A stretch of DNA of 64,000 nt from Cotesia glomerata. Its lineage: Eukaryota; Arthropoda; Insecta; Hymenoptera; Braconidae. The stretch's first letter is position 1. Each line of letters opens with the position of its first letter. The DNA is taken from positions 31,142,305-31,206,304 of the forward strand of contig NC_058158.1 of assembly GCF_020080835.1 (NCBI RefSeq). The letters are read 5' to 3'. Under the pieces are notes generated by a model that ran no database searches, had not been told where the DNA came from, and saw only the letters and a list, made by a program, of their open reading frames with translations. Shown one piece after another: positions 52,575 to 63,387 of this stretch. The position numbers and the translations under genes are program-made.

Positions 52575-53556
52575 CACGCTTAAAAAATGAATAAATATTT
52601 TAGAAAATTAACTTCAATCAAGAAAAAAAAATCTTGAACTAAGAATATCATTTTAAGAGTTAGATCATTTTGAATCAAGAAGTAAAATTTACTTAAGCCA
52701 AAAAAAATTTATCAACTCACGAAATTTTCTGCTTGGTTATAAAATTCAAGACCATGAAATTCTTCATGGTTTTTCTGAAATTAAGGGGGGAAATACGTGT
52801 ACAGGCTTAAAAAAATTCAATTGTTTTTTTTTTATAAATCGCTTGTAAAACTATTCAAAAATATAGATATAAAATTTCAAGTCAAAATTCATATTCGTTC
52901 AAAAGTTATAAGCGATTTAGTAATAACTTTAATACTATTTTACATTAACTTTTTCTGTCACTTTTTTTTCAAACGCCTCTTTCTCGAAACGAGTTTTTTC
53001 AAAACTGTGTGCAGTCTAGCTCAAAGAGTTTTAAACCAATCATCTTGCGATATGGCTTATAATTTTCTTTATACAATTACCTTGAATATGAACCTCAATC
53101 AAAAGCGATATTTTTATTTAAACTATTTTTTTTTAATAAACAATGTGTGAAAAAGTGGTAAAAAATCACGACTTAATTTCACAGCCTTCTAAAAAATGCA
53201 AATTTTTACTTTTTTTTTTTTAAATTGAGGTTCATATCGAAGATACACATATAAATGAAGTAATTTTTCTGTGCCATTGATTTCCAATAAAAATTGTGGC
53301 TTCCATACTGCACATAGACTGCTAAGTCGGATGACAACCTACGATGTTTATCAGCTGATATCTCCGCTATTTGTTAACTTATATTGTTGTTTAATACGAA
53401 AAAATACTCATAAATATATGTATAAAATAACCTGATAGTTTCAATAAATAATATTAATTTTTTGTACCTTAAAAAAATTAATGAAAATCAGGATGAAAAC
53501 GGCCTTCTACACGTATTTCCCCCCTTAAGTTAATTTTTTCATCAGTCTACCGAGTG
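52575..53556. mobile_element. Old family F element, split by a TTAA insertion
   Basis: The left part contains AAAATTAACTTCAATCAAG and CTTGAACTAAGAATATCATT, matching the reverse complement of the element at 62355-62577. The right part (53525-53556) carries GTTAATTTTTT, matching that element's end. Without the 740-bp insertion and one TTAA it is about 238 bp, close to the 223 bp of the intact relative. The left terminus CACGC has TA before it; the right terminus GAGTG is worn. Confidence 0.65.
52785..53524. mobile_element. TTAA-type MITE (piggyBac- or Kolobok-like), 740 bp
   Basis: A perfect 17-base terminal inverted repeat, GGGGGGAAATACGTGTA, is flanked on both sides by TTAA (52781-52784 and 53525-53528). 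TTAA duplication is the hallmark of piggyBac and Kolobok transposons (established knowledge). A subterminal inverted motif (ATATGAACCTCAAT and its complement) lies near 53085-53095 and 53223-53240. The 117-codon plus frame inside is F/K/I-rich and lacks any transposase motif, so the element is non-autonomous. It sits inside an older family F element. Confidence 0.88.
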
Positions 53557-54392
53557 ACATTTTTGTTGAATAATAAATAATAAAAATAATTTCAAGTGTG
53601 CTCCATTTACAGTGTACTTAAAAATATAAATTTTTATCAACAAATCACCCATGAGAGGCTTGGTTTAATAATACCGCTAGACCTATGTCAACGAACTAGC
53701 TGTCACGAACGAAATTAGAGTCACACAGTAAATTTAAGAGCCCAGAGAGAGAACATTTACGTACAAAACAACCACCCTCGTGCATATGTGAGTGCCTGCA
53801 GTGTATTTATCGTGTCCATGTGTTTAGATGCATGTTTTATGTGAACGAATGTCTGCGTGTGCAGTGCATCGAGAGAAAACAACCCCAGGTGAGTCCGGAG
53901 ACGGAGGCTCTAGATCCAACTGCTCTTACAGAGGTCGATTCGTTTAATTTTAGAGAACGTAGGGATACAGCGGTGCTGCATGTACTCTGTAAACCATACT
54001 GGCAATAGCAATACCACCAGCACTAGCAGCAGCAGCTTCTATTCTACCCGTCCAAGTAGTAGGCGATGCAATACCATTAAGCCACACGATGGGCGACCTA
54101 GATCAGGTATAGTTTTCCCACTGGTTTCACACAGACCGGTGCACACATTCAACTACCTACCAGAACCAGAACCAGGACTATAACCAGGATAGTCGTTCAT
54201 GTGTTATACGTACATTTTACTCCACACTAATACTTGTTCTGTTCTCATGAATTTATTCTTTTATCCTCGTTTTTCTCGCTATTGAAAATTGTTTATTAAT
54301 TTATCGCCATTCATATTCTATTGTACATTTTATTAATCTCATATTTTTACTTTTACTGCTTTACTTGACTTCTGACTTTTAAATATTTACTG
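53557..54392. other. Unique DNA with a perfect splice donor
   Basis: CCCCAG|GTGAGTCC at 53888/53889 is a textbook donor. Bases upstream to about 53700 are GC-richer and could be a non-coding first exon or, after the CAG at 53800, an internal one (in-frame MFRCMFYVNECLRVQCIERK). Triplet-like ACCAGCA/CAGCAG repeats follow at 54010-54040, and CCAGAACCAG repeats near 54160. Confidence 0.25.
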
Positions 54393-55358
54393 CACGGAGA
54401 AAAAAATTTTACTATAGGAACTCTATAGTAGTTAGTTAGTTGTAAAAAGTTCCAGTAGGTTAACGTATTCTTATAGTAACAATACCGTTTAGCTCCTGCA
54501 ACTCTACATCGTTGAGCTCTGAGAGCTAAACGTTATTTACCTCTCACAACTCTACAGGATCGTTCTGAGACTATAACAAATTTTTGGAAGTCTGCTTAAT
54601 AATTTTTTTTTACGATTTAGCATTGATAATTTAATAAATACATGCGGCAGAATGAATTTATATTGCCAACAATAATTGTATATGGCAAATAAGAATAGTA
54701 TTATAATAGAAATAAAATAATAATAGAACTTATATTACAAATAAAAATTATTTGTAAAATAAAAATATGGTCGTCACAAAATTATCTTATTTTCTTAATT
54801 ATATCAATAAATATTGGACATAAAATCACTACCGTATATGCACGAGAAAAGATAAATAAACGAAAACAAATTTTATTTTATGTTAAATGGGGTCTTTTTA
54901 ATGTATTCCGATAACTTATCACTTATCACAATATATTCAACTAATTAATTTAATTAATAGTCACTGCAAATGAACCTTGAAAAACCACAAATACAAAACT
55001 GTTCTAACGAAATTCAATTTGACAAAAAAAAAAACCTATTTCTTTAAATAAATAAATTGGGAACTTAATTGTCCTCATATATTTTTAATAATATAGATTA
55101 GTAACAAAATAATTATGTTTGGCATTTTAGAAGGTTATGAAATATGTCAGCGCACTCCATTACTGCGCAACGTAGAGCGCTCCCAACTATACCGTTTGGC
55201 TCTGAGAACAATCCCGTAGAGCTCTGAGAGCTCAACAACATTGAGTTATCAGAACTAAATAACATTATGTTACTGTAACTCTACAACGAATAGTAAACTG
55301 TGTATAGTTGTGGTAATTCTACAGTTACGTTACCAGAACGAAATTTTTTTTTTCCGTG
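54393..55358. mobile_element. Family A non-autonomous element, copy 3 (966 bp)
   Basis: The ends are CACGGAGAAAAAAATTTTAC and ...TTTTTTTTTCCGTG, flanked by direct TG dinucleotides (54391-54392 and 55359-55360). It is collinear with copy 2 across its whole length, in the same orientation, with scattered substitutions and a shorter A tract. Non-coding. Confidence 0.9.
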
Positions 55359-55360
55359 TG

Positions 55361-56173
55361 TTTTATCCATCTGCTCGGTTTATATTTGAGTTTCAAAGTG
55401 ATTCGGTTGATTCATTTATTTTTAAATTAATAAAAGCTCAATTAATTATCTCTGCAAATGGTAAAAGTAAATTCTATTAATAAACATTTTGTTGAAATTT
55501 CTGTGGTAATGATAAAAAACAATTTAATTGAAGTTTATATAAATGTTACTTTCTATAAATTTTAATTTAATCATTTTTTTTCATCCCGAGTTAAAAACTC
55601 AATGGTTTGAAATTTTTCAATAAAATGTAAATCATTTAACAGTAACGATCAAAGTTGATTTAATTATAATATTAAAATATTTAAAAATTCTGTAAGGTAC
55701 TTCTTTTAAATAAATAAACTAGAAAGCTTTATATGTAAAAGTAAATAATTATCTTTTGACAAATGAAATCAATTGGAAAAATTTAAAATTGGCTGATAAG
55801 TATTAAAGTGAATATGTAAAGAGGTAAACATCTGAAAAAAATGCAAACGTTTGAGTTTCAGCAAAGGCAAATTCACCGAGGAATCACGTCAGTAAAGCGG
55901 CTTACCGTGTAAAAGACTTCCGGCAGTGAGAAAGGCGTCGGTAATACTCTAACTGTACTAAAATACCCAGAGAAATGCAATCATCTACTTTCCTACTATA
56001 CTCTGGCATCACAAATTTCGCGTATAAATTCTGTTTGTATTGAATTCGAGCGTGCATTACTTTTATGCCATACCAAGTTAATATACATCTGAAAACCACG
56101 TAAGAAGATTTTTAAATTTGTAACGGAAACTAATACATTGAGTTAAGGATAAATATCTGTCTATGTTTTTATT
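55361..56173. other. AT-rich unique DNA
   Basis: A minus-strand frame at 55902-56099 (with KQNLYAKFVMPEYSRKVDDC) has protein-like composition but no splice or motif support. Otherwise nothing is seen. Confidence 0.35.
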
Positions 56174-56449
56174 TTGTTTGTAAATTTTTTTCCCTACTCG
56201 TATCGCCGATTCGTGCAATCTTGCGAAAGCGTATCAACACAAGTAGGATTTCCTCGAGTACTACCAGCTGCTTTGGTAAAGCACGATGACCTTGGTGGGG
56301 TTTCTGTCAACACAATAGGATCGACGTATGACGTCTTAGTGATAGCACATCACAAAGAAGCAGATACAGATAAGGGAAAATGGGGTAGAGTCATAAAGTT
56401 TCTCCAGGAAGTAAGACATTGTTCGTTACAAAGACGCGATCTAACTTAA
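56174..56449 (+). other. Candidate coding segment, unrecognised
   Basis: A 91-codon open frame in AT-poor sequence. Its middle reads LPAALVKHDDLGGVSVNTIG, then STYDVLVIAHHKEADTDKGK. A possible acceptor (acacaagtag at about 56245) precedes it, and a donor GAA|GTAAGA lies at 56410-56411 after KFLQE. The balanced residue mix is unlike chance frames in the surrounding AT-rich DNA. It could be an exon or a decayed gene fragment; no family is recognised. Confidence 0.25.
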
Positions 56450-56585
56450 ACTTACTACCCTATGAACACACATAAATGAACCCACATCACAAGATACCAT
56501 TTTTTCAGTTTTCATCAAAGTCGCCGAAAAAAATAAATCAAAAATTATTTTTATCGACACAAGGACAACAAGAAATGAATCTCTG

Positions 56586-56747
56586 CTCTCTAAACATGAA
56601 TTAGTGAAAATTCACTTGAATAAGTTAATATTCACTATTTCCTAGTGCCAATCGTACCACTGATTCGAACCAGTGGTACGATTGGCACTTGGAAATAGTA
56701 AATATTCACTTATTAAAGTGAATTTTCACTAATTCATGTTTAGAGAG
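56586..56747. mobile_element. Palindromic MITE, CTCTCTAAAC family, copy 2 (162 bp)
   Basis: An almost perfect palindrome from CTCTCTAAACATGAATTAG to its complement, including the inner AGTGGTACGATTGGCACT arm. It is flanked by direct TG dinucleotides (56584-56585 and 56748-56749). It shares ends and body with the copy at 22295-22426 but keeps about 30 more central bases. Non-coding. Confidence 0.9.
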
Positions 56748-56749
56748 TG

Positions 56750-59700
56750 GTAGTTTGTTAATACAAATAAAAAAGTTCGTGTTTAACGGTTTGTTTACAA
56801 GGCTAAAATTAATAAAGTTTGGATCACCGAAAGAAAAATAGCGAGAAATAAACAAAAACAATAAATTTTTTAAAAAGTTTGTAGTTTCACTTATAAATTC
56901 AACTTTTAGCATTGCATGAAAAGTCAAATACAGTGAGTAGGTAGAACGTATATTGTAGAAATTTTCGCTCACTTTATTTCACAATTAAACATGTTATGAA
57001 ATAATAAATAATATCGACGTGGAGTGCTCAGATTCAATATTTTCATAGGATAAATTTTTTATTCAAAGTAAACTTTATATTTCATGATTGTTCAGTTTCT
57101 ATCACTATCACTCTTGTTATGAAGTCTAAAAATAAAGATGAAATTTATAATAGTATAAATACTCGGTAATTTATAAATGCAGACAATAAAATAAGAAAAA
57201 AAAATAGAAAAAGCGAAAGAAAGAAAACAGTTTAAATCTCAATAGAAATAGAATAATACAAATGCAAATAAATTTAAGACTCTCTTCTCAACAGATAAAA
57301 TGGATAATGGCAATGTAAATTTACAAACTCAGTCTATTTACTAGACAACCAAGTGACCCGAAACGTTAGTGATTTTCCGGAAACCTGACGTAATGTAAAT
57401 GTATCCGTTGACACTCAAATGGATATTAGCTTCGAAACGACAGATAACAGCTGGCTATCTTTAAGGACCATCCATTAAACGATACGACAAACTGAAAGGT
57501 TCCAACTGATAACCAATCGTCTTTGCATTCTACTAAAATATATAACGTACATATAGGTATGTTAAACAAACACACTAGGTATATGTATTTAATGAGCTTT
57601 TGATTTCTGAATGATATTACATGTAATTTTAAGCTCCCAATAATTTGTAAATAATATGTTCTTTCGGCATATTCGAAGCTCATTAATATTCACGCATAAA
57701 TGACTAAATTTGTCGATAATTAGATAACATTTCGATTTATATATACTCAATTCAAATGAGCGATGAGCGTAATTGACTAATAAAATGTTGAATAAAAAAA
57801 CAAACCACCGCAATTGCGGCCCATTTCATAATATATATATAATTATTAATAATTGACGATAATTAAAATCCATTCAGATTTTGCGGTTTGAAATGCGTAA
57901 AAAAGTAAACCTAAAATGAAATGAATAAATACCACCAGATATTAAATATAGCAAATGCCTGAACATAAATAGAGCTGCATAAATTTGTCTCTGGTGAATA
58001 TTCAGGTTAATTATGATTATAGATGTATGCATGTGTGTATGTGTGTGTGTTATGTATATGTATAAAATATGAAATATGCTATTCGATGCATCATTTAATT
58101 TATGAAATTTTCCACAGGCAATCGTGATGAGCCTTTTAATTTTTATTAAATCTTCCTCTCACTCTTCTCCCAATCGTAATAATTTATGACGCAATATTGT
58201 ATTTACGAGGGACGAATAATATGAACAGTAATAAATGTTAACTTAACAATCTATCTCGACATCTGTTATGTATTTTTAATTTTTTTTATCATAATTATTA
58301 TTAATATCATAATTTGTAATATAAAAATAATTTGAAATAAAAAGTATGAAAATACAGTAATAAAAACTTACAAAATTGTATATGCTTTTGTTGTCTGTTG
58401 ATTTTTCATCTTAATTTGACTTATCGCAAATGAAAAAATGTAAAATACCCGTTATGATTTAGTCAACTCGATTTGGCACAATATCCTAGACAAAATATCC
58501 ACAGTGAGGATAGTAAAGTTATAAAAGCGTCAGAGTTAAGATTTCTCTGGCGCGCACCAGAGAGCATAAATGGAGGTTTATTTAAGGGTGGCTCCTCGGC
58601 TGAACGATTGTACGCACGTATGTTAAAGTGTATACGATTCAGACCAATTTGTCACACGGCCACGCCATTATTTTGCTGTCTCGTAAAACGAGGGACGAAC
58701 AAAGAATCGTGATGGTGGGATACGCGAGAGATTGCTCGCCCGGGGATGATTTAAATAGCTCGATTTGGCAATATCAACCTGTAGTAACACAATATCGTCT
58801 ATCCATTTACTTTACTTTTACGTTTATTTATTTCTCGTTTTTATCCTTTTTATTCCATTGCCGGTTCTCTCCTTTGCGCTCCATTATTTATTTTGTTTTT
58901 CTATTCTATTTTTTTTTTCTTTTTACGTTTATTATACAACTATTATTATCAAACGAGCTTTTAAAACCATACGGCGACACTTTGCAAGCAATAAACACAG
59001 CCAATTTGGCTCGCTGGCGTCTGACTTATACTCGTGTTGTTCTACTTCCGGATTAGTTACAACTGTTCTATCCGTAACTGATGGTTAATTGTTGTTTTTC
59101 AAAGTTAATTATCGTTAAATTGATTGTTATATATCTCACCGACAACTCGAATTGCCGTTTCGGCATAGATAAATTCTAATGTAGGAAAGAATATTAAAAG
59201 AAAAATTGGAGAATAAAAAAAAACGTTTAAGAAAAAATTGAGAAAAGGCTGGCAGAGGAAAAGAGAACGAAAGATTGAGAAATAAGGAGAGGAAAAGATG
59301 AGTAAAGGGAAAGAATTTCGAGATCCGATAGGAACATCACGAACCCCTTGGGCCATCCGTAATCACTCGGAGAAATCGGAAAAGTGGGGGAGGCAAAGTC
59401 TGGTACGATTGCCGGAGTTGAAAGTAAGCTGCAGTGGAGAAAAAGTATAAGATGTAAAAAAAATGTTAAGAAAATAATCGGAAATGGAGAAAGAATGAGA
59501 AAAGACACCGCGAGAGGAGAATTGTGAAAATAAAGCAATGTTGAAGAGAGACGCGAACGGCATCTTCGCTTTATTACGAGCGTGTTTAATGAATTCAAAA
59601 GCATGTTAACGCCGCTGCCAAAGAACCTCCTGAATATGCAGACCACGCCATAAACTTTGGCCAGTTATTTTTTAATTGTAGTCTTTATTTAGTTTCTTTT

Positions 59701-60759
59701 CCTTTATTTTATTTTATTTTAGTGTCTTTTCTCTATCTGCCTCGTTTAGCTTGGACTGTAGGCTGATTTTTAAATGCACCGCATACATAAAATTATTCGA
59801 CACTCGTGCCCATTTTATTCTGTTATTACCGTCTCGCTATTTATTTATTTTTTGCATCATTATGAAACTAACTCATCAACTGCGTAATTTAAACTTTAAA
59901 TTGATGCAGAAAAATTATATAAATTTTCTTATATTCTAAAACAACGCTAAGCGTTAAGTATATACGATGAAAAGGAAAAAAAATATAGATAAATATATAT
60001 ATGTGACTGAATATAAATCTTATAATATACTCTCAAATGAAAGGACTGAGAAAAAAAGAATTTAACTCTCAATTTATTTTCTTTGAATTTTATCCGTTTA
60101 CCATTTTCGCTTTGATATCTAACCGGGTAGCGGAGTATTCAGTAACGATTGCATCAGAGAAAGCAAGAGAAGGGCTATAAGAACTCTTCTATACTCCAAT
60201 ACTCGTTGAGCCTATACTCGCATCCAAATGCAAATTTACTCACAGTTCTAACACTCTTACTCTCGTTCTTCAGCTCCGGCTCCAACTCCTCCTTGTCCTC
60301 GTTTTTTATTTTTTATTATTTTTATTGTTAGTACCCTTCTATCAGTAATCTCTATCCAGGTATCTGGATGGGTATCCACGCACGCAATCCAGTAGTACGC
60401 TCGTTACAGCAAAGTGAAGGGAAAAAGTAAAAGTACGAAGCATATCAGACGGATACTCGAGAATTCGACTCTGATTGTCGCTGTATCAAGGAGGTAAACT
60501 CGAAAAACGAATGAATTAAAAAAGGACTCGTATTTGTAAGTATTATTATTTTTTTTTAATGCGCTCGATGAAACTGAGAGCCTTTTGACTAAATGATTAA
60601 CTCCAATACTACCTTACTACTTGTACTGTCTCCTCTCAAAAATTGTATAAAAAATGACGTGAAACATTATGTAAAATATTTTTATATGAAAAATCTCTAA
60701 TATATTTTAAACATGAAATGATGAATAACTGTGATAAGTATAATTATAATAGTAGTAAA
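56750..60759. other. Unique DNA, no gene called
   Basis: Mostly AT-rich. (GT)n sequence lies at about 58030-58052. The frame at 58473-58712 (EDSKVIKASELRFLWRAPES) has modest GC and no splice support. A strong purine bias at 59190-59540 gives the F/S/L-rich minus-strand frames. There is a TTTTATT tract near 59701-59722. Confidence 0.4.
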
Positions 60760-61402
60760 CACACGGAATAAAATAATCTGTGGAAATGACAGATATGGGA
60801 ATGTTAAATTGACATGGCCAGATTTTGTTAGATTTGCAAAGAAAAACTGTCAAATTTTACATAAATAATATGTGAAAATAACATAACCATAAGATGTCAG
60901 ATTTACAGATAAAAACTGTCAAATTTACAGTAATAATATGTAAAAGTTAATTAGGGGAGCCTGGGGCACGACGGTCCCCTTAACGGTTTTTGAAGGTTCA
61001 AGACGGTTTTGCGGCTTTTAACTATCAAATTCGTTTATTTTCCGTCTGTTTCGAATAAATCAGTCGAAATTTTGCAAAAAATCAAACAAAAATTTTTTGT
61101 GGGGTACGACGGTCTTCTCCCCAAAAATCATATGAAAACAAATTTTATTTTTTAAGCCAATGTCATCAAAATCTAGATATTCTCCTCCCAGAAAACATCG
61201 TCGAGGGAAAACCACGATTCTTAAGTATCGCCCGAAGTCTTGAGTATCGCTGAGAACAAAGAAAAAATCAAAATGAAGCAAAAGACCTCAGTTAAAAAAT
61301 TAGATTAAAACAAAAATTTGAAAAAATGCTTACATCTTTAAAAATGTCAATAGTTCACAAGATTCAAAGTTATTTCTTAATTATTGATATTTTTAAAGAT
61401 GC

Positions 61403-62088
61403 ACTGAGAAAAAATTTTTGTCCAGAAAAATTTCTTGGCTCAAAATCGTTTAAGGTAGTACCTCCACGAAAAGCATATATCAAGAAATTTATGGAATTTT
61501 TTTTATCGAAAGATAAATATATTAATAATTCACCACCAAAATTTCAGATCAATTTACCGTACCATTTTTGAGTAATTAATTTACAAAATTGCATCTTTTA
61601 CACGTAGAGGTATAGAGAGATGGTAAAGTAAGTATGAAATCTTCCGTACCACTCAAGTGATGCAAATAGATTTCATACTAACTTTACCATTTCTATATAC
61701 CCCTACGTGTCAAAGATGCAATTTTGAAAATTAATTACTCAAAAACGGTGCATTGAATTGATCTGAAATTTTGGTGGTGAATTATTAATATATTTTTCTT
61801 TCGATAAAAAAAATTCCATAAGTTTCTTGAAATATGCTTTTCGTGGAGGTACTACCTTGAGATGAATTTTAGTTTTTTGACAAAAAAATATCAATATTTA
61901 TCATAATAAAATTTTTACATTAATTTCGATAGATTTACAAACAAATAGGTTCACTTGAATTAAACAATAAATACTTCGATTAATTCGATCAATACTTGAG
62001 ACAAGAAAATATATTCTTGAAAATTATCAAGAATATATATTCCTGTGACAAGAAAATTTTCTCAAGAGTAGTACTTTTTTTGTCAGTG
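61403..62088. mobile_element. Nested CACTG element with a giant palindrome (686 bp)
   Basis: The ends are CACTGAGAAAAAATTTTTG and, reverse-complemented, CACTGACAAAAAAAGTACT. Direct TG dinucleotides flank it (61401-61402 and 62089-62090). The inner part is a long palindrome, listed separately. Non-coding. Confidence 0.7.
61452..61858. repeat. Palindrome with 190-bp arms and a 27-bp loop
   Basis: The arms 61452-61641 and 61669-61858 are inverted copies differing at only a modest number of sites. They start AAGGTAGTACCTCCACG and run to GTATGAAATC. The loop is 61642-61668. The open frame 61326-61571 is part of the left arm and is not a gene. Confidence 0.92.
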
Positions 62089-62090
62089 TG

Positions 62091-62268
62091 TAAGCTCGTC
62101 CCGATGTTACGCTCATTAAGAGCTTCCACTTGAGTACCCACATGCATTTTTGATATATTTTTCATATATACATATATATAATATATATAAATATACAAAA
62201 TATATGAAAAATTGATGTGGGTACTCAAATGAAACGTCTTGATGAGTGTAACATCGGTATAAGTTTAT
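62091..62268. repeat. Imperfect palindrome, AT-rich centre
   Basis: Arms containing CTTGAGTACCCACAT and GATGTTAC pair with their complements across a TATATA centre. Part of the host sequence between the two nested elements. Confidence 0.8.
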
Positions 62269-62354
62269 ATCTTTAAAACTGTCAATAGTTCATAAGATAC
62301 AAGGTAATTTCTTAATTATGTATCTAGGGATAGAGCATTTTTGAATGCAGCCTA

Positions 62355-62577
62355 CACAGAAAAAAAAATGTTCTTGAATCAAGTATATATTTTTGAAGAG
62401 CTCAATATTCTTGGCTTGAGTAGAAAAATTCTTGATTTAAGAAAATTTTTCTTGATTTAAGGAAACTTTACTTAATTCAAGAATTTTTCGTCTTGATTCA
62501 AGACAATTACCCTCTTCAAAATTATATTCTTGGTTCAAGAATTTTTCTCTTGAATCAAGTTAATTTTTTTTTCTGTG
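62355..62577. mobile_element. Family F miniature element, intact (223 bp)
   Basis: The ends are CACAGAAAAAAAAATGTTC and, reverse-complemented, CACAGAAAAAAAAATTAAC. Direct TA dinucleotides flank it (62353-62354 and 62578-62579). The body is made of alternating direct and inverted CTTGATTCAAG-type motifs. Non-coding. Relatives: 52575-53556 (split) and 533-600 (relic). Confidence 0.88.
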
Positions 62578-63271
62578 TAAGTACTTATCATCATAAATTG
62601 ACTATTGGTGAGAATGATATTAAATCATGAAAAGGCCCAACTCCAGGTCAAGACTTTTCCAACCATACCAAATTTAATCATAAAAACCCATTTTATCATA
62701 TAAATACACTGGCCACAGAATTTTGCTTATTCTCTTAACAGTATAGATAAATCTAATATTCATTATTATAGTTATATGTACCTTAATGCTTTTTACTTTC
62801 TATGGTTTGCAGATTTGAAGAATTATTTTATGTGACCTAATTTTTTTACATAATTTTTTCAGTTAAAACTTTAATTTTTAAAATATTTTTTTGTTTATTG
62901 TTTACATTTCACGAAATGTGAAATTCTTACTCATAAATAACAAGTTCAATTTTTGTTTTAACTTAAATTTAACTTTTTTTTTTTTAAAAGTGAATTTCAC
63001 ATTTTTTTAATGACATTATTACATTGAAAAACTGTAAAATTAACAGTTTTAGATTGACAGTTTTCACAATGTGAAAATAACATTTTTAACTTTGTAAAAT
63101 TGACATTTTTGGGTTGACAGCGGTAAATCTGTAAATTTGACAGTTTTTTCTGTAATTTCGACAGAGTCTTTTTTCCGTGCAAGAATCGATGTATGTTATG
63201 TTGACTAATGATAAGAATGTACCGACAGTAGTAATAAACTATGTATATGTCGTAGTCTTTTCGCAAAATCC

Positions 63272-63367
63272 GTCATTTCATGAAACACCTAGGCACTTCC
63301 AGAAGCATCGGCGTTTAGTGAAAAATATTTAAATTACATCATCAGCCTAGGTATTTCGTGAATTGAC
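63272..63367. repeat. Short inverted repeat, CCTAGG-cored
   Basis: GTCATTTCATGAAACACCTA (63272 onward) pairs with TAGGTATTTCGTGAATTGAC ending at 63367. Arms are about 23-25 bases around a ~48-base loop. Confidence 0.75.
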
Positions 63368-63387
63368 CAATTTGTGCCGGCATCTCG

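Larger units (their letters stand above)
60762..63179. mobile_element. Outer CACGG element containing nested insertions (2418 bp)
   Basis: The left end reads CACGGAATAAAATAATCTGT, then GGAAATGACAGA; the reverse-complemented right end reads CACGGAAAAAAGACTCTGT, then CGAAATTACAGA. This is a ~31-base imperfect inverted repeat. Direct CA dinucleotides flank it (60760-60761 and 63180-63181). Both subterminal regions are rich in ACTGTCAAATTTACAG motifs. Two other elements (61403-62088, 62355-62577) are nested inside. No transposase is visible. Confidence 0.7.

Noticed and set aside
52797..53150. 117-codon frame inside the TTAA element
   Set aside because: No transposase motifs; F/K/I-rich translation of AT-rich filler.
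59227..59646. 139-codon minus frame
   Set aside because: Antisense of a purine-rich tract; F/S/L-rich and not credible as protein.
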